Assembly (NCBI RefSeq): GCF_904846055.1
Contig: NZ_CAJGYV010000001.1
Location: 806,001-870,000 of the forward strand
Direction of reading: 5' to 3'
Length of the DNA stretch: 64,000 bases
Origin: Psychrobacter ciconiae
GTDB taxonomy: Bacteria; Pseudomonadota; Gammaproteobacteria; Pseudomonadales; Moraxellaceae
Below, one piece after another: positions 25,366 to 33,249 of the stretch. Each line of letters starts with the position of its first letter. Position 1 is the first letter of the stretch. Below the pieces are notes generated by a model. It saw nothing but the letters and a program-made list of their open reading frames with translations. It was not told the DNA's origin and did not search any database. Position numbers and translations under genes: made by a program.

Positions 25366-26616
25366 ATGAGCAACCAAACCCAGTTTACGCTACCAAAAGA
25401 CAGTCAAGCTTGGCAAAAAGCCGTCGATACGGTTGCTAATCTGCTTCCTGAGCAAACCAATTTGCGCGACTTTGATGCGCTGCAATCCTTGCCCGTGTTT
25501 GCGTTAATTGTGGTGCTTCCTGCTCACATTCCTGCTCTTGATATTCACAATTATGTTCAGTCTTGGGTCGACGATCAGCCCAATTGGCATTTGGTGACGG
25601 TGGCTGAAGATCAAGACGCCAACTATGTTCAATTTAGGGTGGACAATGAGTCCGTAGCGGCGGCGCATGTTGATGTTACCGCGGATTCAAACGCCCCTAC
25701 TACTGACGCCATCAATAGCACGGCTTCGCGCGCTGCTAAAAGCTCGGTGATCACGTCGCACGTTTATCGCTATTTGCTGGTTCCTGTCACCGAAACGCTG
25801 ATGCATCCGGCAAAAAAGACCGCCGCGGCGCACATTATTGATGACCAATTAACCAGTAGCTTGCGCCAAGCGTTAAGTCAACATTATCAGCAAGCCCAAA
25901 ACGACCCGCTTGAGGCGTTAAATTTGGTTGATTGCCATATTTTATCCATCGGTCATATGTTAAGAACCCATAAGCTGGTTTGTTTTGATATGGACTCAAC
26001 CTTGATTGAGCAAGAAGTCATTGTTGAGCTTGCCAAAAAAGCCGGTGTTGGCGATGAGGTTGCAGAAATCACTGAGTCGGCGATGCGCGGTGAGATTGAC
26101 TTTGATGAGTCGTTTGCCAAGCGCTTGGCATTATTAAAGGGCGTTTCCGTCACGGTTCTTGATGACATTTGCGAAAATTTAACATTGTCAATGGGAACAA
26201 GAGCGACCATCAGCGCGTTTAAGGCGCTGGGCTACCATACCGTTTTGGTGTCAGGCGGCTTTACTTATTTTGCGCGCTATATTGCGGATATTTTGGGTAT
26301 TGATGAGGTTCACGCCAACCGTTTGGACATCAGCGATGGTGAGGTGACCGGCGAGGTGCAATTGCCCATCATCAATGGCGCAAAAAAAGCAGCAATTGCC
26401 ACGCAAACGGCAGCAAGGCTTGGAATTGATATGTCGCAAGTGGTTTGTGTTGGGGATGGCGCTAATGATTTGCCGATGATGGCGGTTGCCGATTTGGGGG
26501 TGGCGTACCGTGCCAAGCCCATCGTTCAGGCGCGGGCGGATGCGGCGGTCAATGTCACAGGGCTTGAGGGTGTGCTTTACGCGTTAGGCTATCCGGCATT
26601 TAAGCACGACGATTAA
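25366..26616 (+). CDS. serB: phosphoserine phosphatase
   Basis: Last step of serine biosynthesis: phosphoserine to serine. 416 residues. The HAD nucleophile motif D208-x-D210 is in CFDMDSTLIEQEV, with the Ser/Thr motif in LVSGGFTYFA and the Mg-binding VGDGANDLPMM near the end. The N-terminal ~180 residues are an ACT-like extension, interrupted at about residues 105-130 by an Ala/Thr/Asn-rich low-complexity insert not seen in E. coli SerB (322 residues). The start follows AAGGGAATATCAAGTT. A terminator hairpin follows. Confidence 0.96.
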   Translation: MSNQTQFTLPKDSQAWQKAVDTVANLLPEQTNLRDFDALQSLPVFALIVVLPAHIPALDIHNYVQSWVDDQPNWHLVTVAEDQDANYVQFRVDNESVAAAHVDVTADSNAPTTDAINSTASRAAKSSVITSHVYRYLLVPVTETLMHPAKKTAAAHIIDDQLTSSLRQALSQHYQQAQNDPLEALNLVDCHILSIGHMLRTHKLVCFDMDSTLIEQEVIVELAKKAGVGDEVAEITESAMRGEIDFDESFAKRLALLKGVSVTVLDDICENLTLSMGTRATISAFKALGYHTVLVSGGFTYFARYIADILGIDEVHANRLDISDGEVTGEVQLPIINGAKKAAIATQTAARLGIDMSQVVCVGDGANDLPMMAVADLGVAYRAKPIVQARADAAVNVTGLEGVLYALGYPAFKHDD

Positions 26617-26630
26617 TTTGGTTATTTATT

Positions 26631-26664
26631 AAAAGCTAAGCTGAGTCTTGGCTTTTAGCTTTTC
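26631..26664 (+). terminator. terminator after serB
   Basis: Stem AAAAGCTAA / TTAGCTTTT (26631-26639 with 26655-26663), extendable internally by AAGC/GCTT, followed by CTAGTTTTT. Confidence 0.6.
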
Positions 26665-26770
26665 TAGTTTTTCATCACTTATCACATCAGCGTAATTTCA
26701 TTTTATTTAGGGCATGACCTTATTTAAAAATTGTTATCCGTTACTTTTATCAGTTAAGGAAATGGTCATC

Positions 26771-27823
26771 ATGCCATCATCAAAACCTACCTCTAATGCG
26801 GCGACCAACGAGCCTCAAGACATCACTGTGCTGTCAAAGTCAGTCAAAGACGCCGATGAGGTCAGCTCACCGCCTACCAAAGCGCCAATACATAACGATA
26901 GCCCAAAACAGCTTGCCGGAATCTTTGCTCGCGGGTTGGCAATGGGGGCGGCGGATATTGTTCCTGGGGTATCAGGTGGGACGATTGCGCTGATTGCTGG
27001 TATCTATGAGCGTTTGATCGCAGCGCTCAGTAGTATTGGTATCGACCTTTGGCGTGATTATCGCAATCAAGGCGGCTTGCAAGGGCTACTTGCGGTTTGG
27101 CGCGCCGTCGATGGGACGTTTTTGCTTTGCTTGGTTGCGGGGATTGCCACAAGCCTTATCACTTTTGCCGGCGTTATTAAGTACCTGCTCGATTATCAGC
27201 CGCTGTTGATTTGGTCGTTTTTCTTCGGTCTTGTGGTGGCGACCGTTTTATTGTTACTTAGCGAAATCAAGCGCTGGACACTCAGCCGCGCAGGATTATT
27301 TATTGTCGGAATGATTGCGGCGGTCATTATCAGCAGCATGCCTGCCCTTACAGGAACGCCAAGCCTGCCGTATTTATTTATGTCGGGGGCGCTTGCCATT
27401 TGTGCGATGATTTTACCGGGGATTTCAGGGTCGTTTATTTTATTGCTGCTCGGCTCTTATGATACTGCCCTTGCCGCGCTGCATAATTTTGATTTGCCTA
27501 TTGTCATTACCTTGGTATCAGGGATGGTGACAGGGCTGCTGCTATTTACCAAGCTGTTAAAATGGCTGCTTTCGCATTACTATCAAGGCACGCTTGCGCT
27601 TTTAATTGGCTTTATTGCAGGGTCGCTGGTCAAGGTTTGGCCATGGAAAGTTGACGCGCTTGGCGGCTTATCTGAGACGGCAAGCATCAATGTCATGCCG
27701 TGGCAATACCCGACGGGGGCGCATTGGCTGACAACGCTGTCCTTAATCGCGCTGGGTGCGGTTTTGGTTTCGCTGCTGTCTTGGTGGGGTCGGCGGTCAT
27801 TGCAGCAACGCCCACTGCAATAA
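26771..27823 (+). CDS. DUF368 membrane protein (polyprenyl-phosphate transporter family)
   Basis: About 350 residues; PF04018/DUF368. Published work places this family (PopT) among undecaprenyl-phosphate translocases that recycle the lipid carrier for peptidoglycan and other envelope polymers. The family signature GAADIVPGVSGGTIALIAGIYERL is at about residues 60-83, and a second, homologous AICAMILPGISGSFILLLLG is mid-protein, reflecting an inverted-repeat fold; 8-9 membrane segments in all. A Ser/Thr/Pro-rich cytosolic N-tail of ~50 residues precedes the first helix. ATG 26771 is favoured over 26762 and 26714 by the site AAGGA at 26756-26760. Confidence 0.88.
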   Translation: MPSSKPTSNAATNEPQDITVLSKSVKDADEVSSPPTKAPIHNDSPKQLAGIFARGLAMGAADIVPGVSGGTIALIAGIYERLIAALSSIGIDLWRDYRNQGGLQGLLAVWRAVDGTFLLCLVAGIATSLITFAGVIKYLLDYQPLLIWSFFFGLVVATVLLLLSEIKRWTLSRAGLFIVGMIAAVIISSMPALTGTPSLPYLFMSGALAICAMILPGISGSFILLLLGSYDTALAALHNFDLPIVITLVSGMVTGLLLFTKLLKWLLSHYYQGTLALLIGFIAGSLVKVWPWKVDALGGLSETASINVMPWQYPTGAHWLTTLSLIALGAVLVSLLSWWGRRSLQQRPLQ

Positions 27824-27981
27824 CATGGATAAGCTTATGCCATCATAAAGCCAACTGAGTTTTATTACCGGTGATTGTAAGCGTCATCTATTGTCGCAAA
27901 GTCGTCTGATCGGCTTTAGCTTTTGCCAAAAAGCTTTCATAATAAAGGGTCAAATTCACCGTAAACTCAGCGAGATGAACG

Positions 27982-28365
27982 ATGATGCTCACCCTTTTGC
28001 CAATAAATGTGGCGCAAGCGGCTCCGGCGACGCTGTTTGGCGTTGGCGTGATGACGGGGCTGCTCACCGCGCTTGCCATCAGTCAAAAGCGCTGGATTTT
28101 AGGGTATTTGGTTGGGGGAATGGGGTATTGGATTGCCATTCATGCGCTGCATCATAAGCTTTGTCAGCTGTTTAGTATTAGCGATTGGCATGGCTACGTG
28201 ATGGCACTTGGGCTGAGTTGGCTGCCACTGTTTATTTGGATAGGCTACCGCATTTGGCGCTATGACAGCATCACCACGACCAACGCTTATCCTACCTCAA
28301 CGCCCCCTTCCTGCCGCGAGCACTCTCCGGTTTATGATGATAAGTTTCAGCCGCGATTTCGCTAA
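27982..28365 (+). CDS. small membrane protein, unrecognised
   Basis: 127 residues, not recognised. Three hydrophobic segments (about residues 15-33, 39-56 and 69-86) are followed by a polar C-terminal tail (SITTTNAYPTSTPPSC). The first ~14 residues could be read as a signal sequence (LLPINVAQAAP). A rival frame at 27891-28157 overlaps but has an irregular composition and no membrane or family character. It follows the DUF368 gene by 158 bases on the same strand. Existence is probable, function unknown. Confidence 0.6.
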   Translation: MMLTLLPINVAQAAPATLFGVGVMTGLLTALAISQKRWILGYLVGGMGYWIAIHALHHKLCQLFSISDWHGYVMALGLSWLPLFIWIGYRIWRYDSITTTNAYPTSTPPSCREHSPVYDDKFQPRFR

Positions 28366-28573
28366 ACGGGTCAATGAAGCCTTTAATTGAAGCTAAAGTT
28401 TTTATCAAAACCCATGTTTTTCACATCGATTGTTACATGAAACTGCGATTTTTCTTGCAAATTGATAACGATAGTTGGTCATGAATTGGTTATAATCAGC
28501 CAAGATACGACTTAAGTTTTTGCTTTCATAGCTGAAAGCTGAGTTTAATTAAATGATATTTTGGAGTGACATT

Positions 28574-29080
28574 ATGGTTACTATTCCTGTTTTAGATGTA
28601 AAATCTGACCCGTTAGACGTTTTGCTTGCCGTCATTGGTTACCGTTTGTCGATGCTTGCTAGCAGCGACAACAGCGATGTTCAAGAGTTATTGAACGATA
28701 AAAAAGTTACCATTGAATTTATTAGCGAAGAGTCAGGCGTGGCTCGCAGCTACAGCTTTGATAATGGCAAATTTAGCCAACAATCAGGCGAGGCTGAAAA
28801 CGCTGATTTAACGGTCAAATTTAAAGACTCAATGACCGGCGTGAAGCTATTAACCCAAGGTAGCCTTCCTGCCTTTATGACCGCTGTTCAAGAAAAAAAG
28901 CTCAGCATCGATGGCGACTACAGCCAATTGATGTGGTTTAACAAGCTTGCCAAGCACATCGTTCCGCCAATTCCTGAAGAAGTTAAGCCGTATCTTGAGC
29001 GCGCCAAACCTTATGCCTATAAGGCTCAGAAGTTTGCTGGGCACTGGATTGGCGTTGCAAAATATAAGCTTGGGAAGTAA
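28574..29080 (+). CDS. SCP2 sterol-carrier domain protein
   Basis: 168 residues. The core (about residues 40-120) fits the SCP2 lipid-binding fold: VTIEFISEESGVARSYSF, ADLTVKFKDSMTGVKLLTQGS and KKLSIDGDYSQLMWF. Such stand-alone domains bind fatty acids or acyl-CoAs in a hydrophobic tunnel; a C-terminal helical tail (EEVKPYLERAKPYAYKAQKF) is additional. ATG 28574 is chosen because GGAGTG lies seven bases upstream; the track of in-frame codons back to 28553 has no site. TATAAT at 28491-28496 is a possible -10 box. With fadE and two fadD it points to active fatty-acid use. Confidence 0.82.
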   Translation: MVTIPVLDVKSDPLDVLLAVIGYRLSMLASSDNSDVQELLNDKKVTIEFISEESGVARSYSFDNGKFSQQSGEAENADLTVKFKDSMTGVKLLTQGSLPAFMTAVQEKKLSIDGDYSQLMWFNKLAKHIVPPIPEEVKPYLERAKPYAYKAQKFAGHWIGVAKYKLGK

Positions 29081-29126
29081 ATATTTCAAGATTAACGGAT
29101 AAATGGTAACTCCTGCTATTTTAAAC

Positions 29127-29164
29127 AAGGTTGCGGTATACTTAAGTTATCGCGACCTTTTTTA
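29127..29164 (+). terminator. terminator after the SCP2 gene
   Basis: Stem AAGGTTGCG / CGCGACCTT (one G-T pair) with a 15-base loop and a T run (29158-29163). Confidence 0.75.
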
Positions 29165-29233
29165 TGCTTTAGCCACAAGCTCAGACCTGTAGTTGCTGTT
29201 TTGCTTTTTCGTAATCTCTTAAAAGGACTTTTT

Positions 29234-30319
29234 ATGACCACATTGCAACAAATTTTGGAACCAAATCCAAGCTTTGCCCCGACATTTTCGACCACCAAAA
29301 GCCGCGACGAGGTAGCGCGATTGTTTGAGTTACCGCTGATGGATTTGTTAATGCAAGCTCAAAGCGTTCACCGCGAGCATTTTAACGCCAATGAAGTTCA
29401 AATCAGCACACTTTTGTCAATTAAGACAGGAAACTGCCCTGAGGACTGTGGTTATTGTTCGCAATCTGGTCACCACCGCGATAAGACTAAACTTGAAGCT
29501 GAAAAACGCTTAGAAGTGGACAAGGTGATTGCCGCTGCAAAACGCGCCAAAGCCAGCGGTTCATCACGGTTTTGTATGGGCGCCGCTTGGAAGCACCCAA
29601 GCGCCAAAGACATGCCTTATGTGGTTGAGCTGATTCAAGAGGTCAAAGCGCTAGGACTTGAAACGTGCATGACTCTTGGCATGCTTAACGCCGAGCAAGC
29701 GTCGCAATTGGCGGATGCCGGTCTTGATTATTACAATCACAACTTGGACACCTCGCGCCGCTATTATGACGAGGTGGTCACCACGCGAAGCTATGATGAC
29801 AGGCTTGATACCCTTGCCCAAGTTCGCGCCTCTGGCATTAACGTTTGTAGCGGTAATATCGTTGGCATGGGCGAAAGCCGAGATGACCGTATTGATTGGG
29901 TGATGGAGCTGCTTGCTATGCCCAAGCCGCCTGAGTCCATTCCGGTAAATTTACTGGTGCCGATTCAAGGAACGCCGCTTGGAGATAAAGTGATTGCTGA
30001 GGGTCAATTGTCGGTGCTTGAGTGGATTCGAACCATTGCGGTGACGCGGATTTGCTGCCCGACCAGTTATGTTCGCTTATCGGCAGGTCGTGAAAGCTTA
30101 TCGGACGCCGAGCAAGCCTTAGCGTTTATGGCAGGGGCAAACTCGTTTTTTTATGGCGATAAATTACTGACCACAGGCAACGCCAGTCAATCAAGCGATC
30201 AGCGGCTAATGCGTGAGCTTGGACTTCATGCGCAAATCGCCGAGCCGCGAGCGCCAAAAGTCTTGCCGGTGATCGACGCCATGAGCGGTCATGAGTCCGC
30301 CTTAGTTCTTGCAGATTAA
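29234..30319 (+). CDS. bioB: biotin synthase
   Basis: Radical-SAM enzyme that inserts sulfur into dethiobiotin, the last step of biotin synthesis. 361 residues. The 4Fe-4S motif is C68-x3-C72-x2-C75 ([10 protein letters not shown]), and the SAM/2Fe-2S residues include the blocks YYNHNLDTS and [10 protein letters not shown]. Start 29234 follows AAAAGGAC. The other bio genes are not in the window, so bioB is split from any bioADF cluster, as is common in Moraxellaceae. No BirA-type operator was identified upstream. Confidence 0.97.
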   Translation: MTTLQQILEPNPSFAPTFSTTKSRDEVARLFELPLMDLLMQAQSVHREHFNANEVQISTLLSIKTGNCPEDCGYCSQSGHHRDKTKLEAEKRLEVDKVIAAAKRAKASGSSRFCMGAAWKHPSAKDMPYVVELIQEVKALGLETCMTLGMLNAEQASQLADAGLDYYNHNLDTSRRYYDEVVTTRSYDDRLDTLAQVRASGINVCSGNIVGMGESRDDRIDWVMELLAMPKPPESIPVNLLVPIQGTPLGDKVIAEGQLSVLEWIRTIAVTRICCPTSYVRLSAGRESLSDAEQALAFMAGANSFFYGDKLLTTGNASQSSDQRLMRELGLHAQIAEPRAPKVLPVIDAMSGHESALVLAD

Positions 30320-30401
30320 CACCTGCCAACGCCAATTTTAAGCGCCATTTTGGTTACAATCATCTTATAATATTTTTTGTTCTAACTCAGCCGAGAGTCT
30401 C

Positions 30402-30836
30402 ATGCCGGATTATTTTAATTGGATTAAAGCTTGGCACATCATCTCGATGGTGTGCTGGTTTGCGGCGATTTTTTATTTGCCGCGATTGTTTGTTTATCAT
30501 GCGATGAGCGAGGATAAGATCAGCCAAGAGCGCTTTGCCGTTATGGAGCGCAAGCTGTATCGCGGGATTATGACGCCTGCCATGATTGCCACTTGGGCGT
30601 TTGGGCTTTGGATGGTCGTGCTTGGTTGGGACGTTTATAAATCGCAAGGCTGGCTTCATGCCAAGCTTACTTTGGTGGTTTTATTGTCCGCCTATCACGG
30701 TGCTTGCGGCTTTTATCGCAAAAAACTTATGGATAATCCACAGTTTAAGTCGCACGTATTTTGGCGCTGGTTTAATGAAATTCCGGTATTTGCACTGGTG
30801 GCTATTGTGATTTTGGTGGTGGTAAAACCGTTTTAA
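30402..30836 (+). CDS. hemJ: HemJ-type protoporphyrinogen IX oxidase
   Basis: 144 residues, four membrane segments; UPF0093/HemJ family, which oxidises protoporphyrinogen IX to protoporphyrin IX in haem synthesis in organisms without HemG or HemY. The conserved N-terminal His is in KAWHIISMVCWFAAIFYLPRLFVYH, and the conserved Lys/His segment is HAKLTLVVLLSAYHG. Length is standard. It follows bioB by 82 bases on the same strand and ends 8 bases before the convergent neighbour's stop. Confidence 0.93.
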   Translation: MPDYFNWIKAWHIISMVCWFAAIFYLPRLFVYHAMSEDKISQERFAVMERKLYRGIMTPAMIATWAFGLWMVVLGWDVYKSQGWLHAKLTLVVLLSAYHGACGFYRKKLMDNPQFKSHVFWRWFNEIPVFALVAIVILVVVKPF

Positions 30837-30854
30837 GCCCTGATTATACAGGGC
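30837..30854. terminator. hairpin overlapping the convergent gene ends
   Basis: Perfect 6-bp stem GCCCTG / CAGGGC with a 6-base loop, starting right after the hemJ stop and overlapping the stop of the minus-strand gene. It lacks a good T run on either strand, so it is at best a weak terminator. Confidence 0.35.
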
Positions 30855-31698
30855 GCATGATATGATAAACGTGGCTTAAGTCATAAACCTTATAGCGTGC
30901 TGGCTCATGACGGCTTTCGCCTGCGTAACTTAAAATGAGCGCCTGCTTGCTGGCTTCATCGACCCAACCGACAAATAAGCCGCTATGCTCGATGTCGTTA
31001 TAGCCGTGGTTGATATAATACAGCCAATCGCCAACTTGGATTTCCTCTGGGTTGGCATACGGTCCGCCTTTATACGCACCTTTTAAAATGGTGTTTTTGG
31101 TCACCCCTGCCCGATTGAACACGGCATTTAGATAATCCCAACAGCCGCCTTTGATAATAGTGCGCTCGTTCAATGCCATCGCTCGGGCAGTTGCAAGAAC
31201 ATCGCGAGCGGCGCGGCTGCTTTGAGATTCTGCTTGCGATAACAGCGGCAAATAGCTGCTATCAACATTGTCATAATCTCCTGCGATACCGCTACCACGC
31301 AAAAATGCCGGTAACACGGCAGGCGCTTTTGGCGCGGCAGTAAGGGTTGAAGGCGCTTTAGTAGGATAATTTGGCGTGGCGTTTACTTTTGCAGCAGTAT
31401 TTTGAGGCGCTGAATAAGACGCATAATTTGCTGAATTGGCAGAGCTGCTTGAGCTTGCGCCATAAGAAACTGGCGTTTGATGGCTTGCGCGGCGGATGGA
31501 AGATTGGGTACTGACCCGTGCTGGCGGCACTTTGATTTCTAAGACGTCTTCTTGATAGCCTGATTTTTGTGCAATCAGCTGACTGATGCTATCTGTTGTC
31601 AAACTTGCCGACGCTGAACTCACTGCCGTCATCACAATAAAGCCAATGCCGCTAAAAACACCCAAGCGCTTTGCCACTTTCACTGAACCACAACGCAT
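30844..31698 (-). CDS. exported protein with a putative Cys/His (NlpC-like) hydrolase domain
   Basis: 284 residues. A signal sequence (RLGVFSGIGFIVMTAVSSASA, cleavage near residue 32) is followed by a Ser/Ala/Pro/Thr-rich linker (about 62-130) and a C-terminal domain (about 145-284). That domain has an invariant-looking GGCWDYLNAVF (C186), then QVGDWLYYIN, EHSGLFVGW (H238) and an acidic YAGESR. The order Cys on a helix start, then His on a strand followed by a GW turn, is that of papain-like NlpC/P60 or amidase domains. A peptidoglycan or amide hydrolase in the periplasm is inferred; the exact family is not recognised. The start follows TGAGATGAGG. Confidence 0.68.
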   Translation of the reverse strand: MRCGSVKVAKRLGVFSGIGFIVMTAVSSASASLTTDSISQLIAQKSGYQEDVLEIKVPPARVSTQSSIRRASHQTPVSYGASSSSSANSANYASYSAPQNTAAKVNATPNYPTKAPSTLTAAPKAPAVLPAFLRGSGIAGDYDNVDSSYLPLLSQAESQSSRAARDVLATARAMALNERTIIKGGCWDYLNAVFNRAGVTKNTILKGAYKGGPYANPEEIQVGDWLYYINHGYNDIEHSGLFVGWVDEASKQALILSYAGESRHEPARYKVYDLSHVYHIMRPV

Positions 31699-31836
31699 GT
31701 CAACCTCATCTCACAATCATGACCCGCCAACACCTTTTGTCAGCACCAAAAGCAGTTATAAACCATTTAGCAGCGCCTGTGCAAGCAAAATCGATGACCT
31801 AAAAGAAACGAGCGGTCAAAAAGCCGTATCGAGCGG

Positions 31837-32331
31837 TCAGTCGTCTGATTGCAGTTTGATATTGGCATGGCGCTTTTGCAGCGCTTGACCTTGCAAAATG
31901 GCTTTGGCGGCGCTGGCTTCTTGGTCACTATCAAAGCCGCTGATTTGATATTTTGGGATATTTTGAGCATCAGTAATGCTTAGCTGATTATTGAGCTGAT
32001 TGACACAATCATCGGCATCTAAAGTGATATGCTCGCGGCGACCGTGACAGTCGTGAACCAGCTGACCTGATGTCACCCAAAGAATGCCGCCTTGAATGAT
32101 GCCACTTTGGGCTTTTTTTTGCTGTTGGCGTTTTAGATTAAAGATAAAACTTGCAACGACCAATAAAGCCAAAGCCGCAATCGAGTGGCGAACCGGAAAC
32201 AAGCTCATAGCAACCGCAACGGCAACTGCCCCAATAAGCAGCAACGCCCCAAACCAAAACAGCGTATTATCGGCAGATTTTGGTGATCCGGCTAAGGTAA
32301 TTTTTGCACCATTTTCTGTCAGCTTGAGCAT
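31837..32331 (-). CDS. small two-TM membrane protein, unrecognised
   Basis: 164 residues. Two adjacent hydrophobic segments (about residues 25-46 and 50-66) form a hairpin, followed by a basic QQQKKAQ stretch and a ~90-residue soluble region. The N-terminus (MLKLTENGAKITLAG) looks like a short beta strand region. It resembles PH-like small membrane proteins in layout only. No strong ribosome site. It lies between rph and the exported hydrolase on the same strand. Function unknown. Confidence 0.6.
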   Translation of the reverse strand: MLKLTENGAKITLAGSPKSADNTLFWFGALLLIGAVAVAVAMSLFPVRHSIAALALLVVASFIFNLKRQQQKKAQSGIIQGGILWVTSGQLVHDCHGRREHITLDADDCVNQLNNQLSITDAQNIPKYQISGFDSDQEASAAKAILQGQALQKRHANIKLQSDD

Positions 32332-32393
32332 GATAAGTTGCGCCTTTTGCTCTATTAATAAATGAAGCGATTAAAAAGCCGATAACAAACAAA

Positions 32394-33110
32394 TTACCAA
32401 CCAAGCGCGTCTTTTTGCAGGGCAATTAAGTCTTGAATACCACCCTCTGCCAAGTCAAGCATGGCATTGGCTTCCGCGCGTGAAAAAGGCTTTTCTTCTG
32501 CTGTGCCTTGGACTTCAATAAATGCGCCCGATTGGGTCATCACCACGTTTAAATCGGTATCACAGCTGGCATCTTCTTCATAGCACAAGTCAAGGTACGC
32601 CTCGCCATCTTTGATTCCGACCGAAACTGCCGCAACCAAGCCTATCAGCGGATCGTTTTTTAGCTTTTTGGTGCGCTGTAAAGACTCAAGTGCGTCAATG
32701 AGCGCCACTGCTGCACCGGTGACACTTGCGGTTCTTGTGCCGCCGTCGGCTTGCAACACGTCACAATCGATATAAATGGTATTTTCGCCAAGCTTTTGTA
32801 AGTCAACCATCGCTCGCAGGCTACGACCAATCAAGCGCTGAATTTCCTGAGTGCGCCCCGATTGCTTACCGCGCGCCGCTTCACGCTGATTTCGGGTATT
32901 GGTAGCTCGCGGCAACATGCCATATTCTGCCGTCACCCAGCCTTTACCTTTGCCCTTAAGCCATCGCGGAACGCCTGCTTCAACACTGGCGGTACAAAGG
33001 ACTTTAGTGTCGCCAAAGCTGACCAGCACTGAGCCTTCAGCGTGCTTGGTATAGTGGCGCTCAAAGCGGACTTGGCGAAGCTGGTTTAGCTTGCGATTAT
33101 CAATTCGCAT
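32394..33110 (-). CDS. rph: ribonuclease PH
   Basis: 238 residues; phosphorolytic 3'-5' exoribonuclease that trims tRNA 3' ends and degrades RNA. Family blocks are [30 protein letters not shown] at the N-terminus, the phosphate-binding [40 protein letters not shown], and [19 protein letters not shown] with the metal-binding Asp residues. It is full length without the frameshift known from E. coli K-12. Confidence 0.97.
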   Translation of the reverse strand: MRIDNRKLNQLRQVRFERHYTKHAEGSVLVSFGDTKVLCTASVEAGVPRWLKGKGKGWVTAEYGMLPRATNTRNQREAARGKQSGRTQEIQRLIGRSLRAMVDLQKLGENTIYIDCDVLQADGGTRTASVTGAAVALIDALESLQRTKKLKNDPLIGLVAAVSVGIKDGEAYLDLCYEEDASCDTDLNVVMTQSGAFIEVQGTAEEKPFSRAEANAMLDLAEGGIQDLIALQKDALGW

Positions 33111-33249
33111 AAATTATCCCAAAATGGTCGTTTAAATCAAAGCGGTTACCAACATGGCAATTGCTGCCGCTATCCTAACGCCCATTTTTGCAAATATCAA
33201 CTTTTAAGCAAACCTCAATCTTGCATTTATGAGCCCAGCTACTCTAAAA

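Noticed and set aside
27829..27838. ATAAGCTTAT palindrome after the DUF368 gene, like the LysR operator candidate
   Set aside because: Lies downstream of a gene with no LysR target nearby; shows that the short form can occur by chance.
27891..28157. 88-codon plus-strand frame overlapping the small membrane protein gene
   Set aside because: Irregular composition, no family or membrane character; the 27982 frame gives regular hydrophobic segments.
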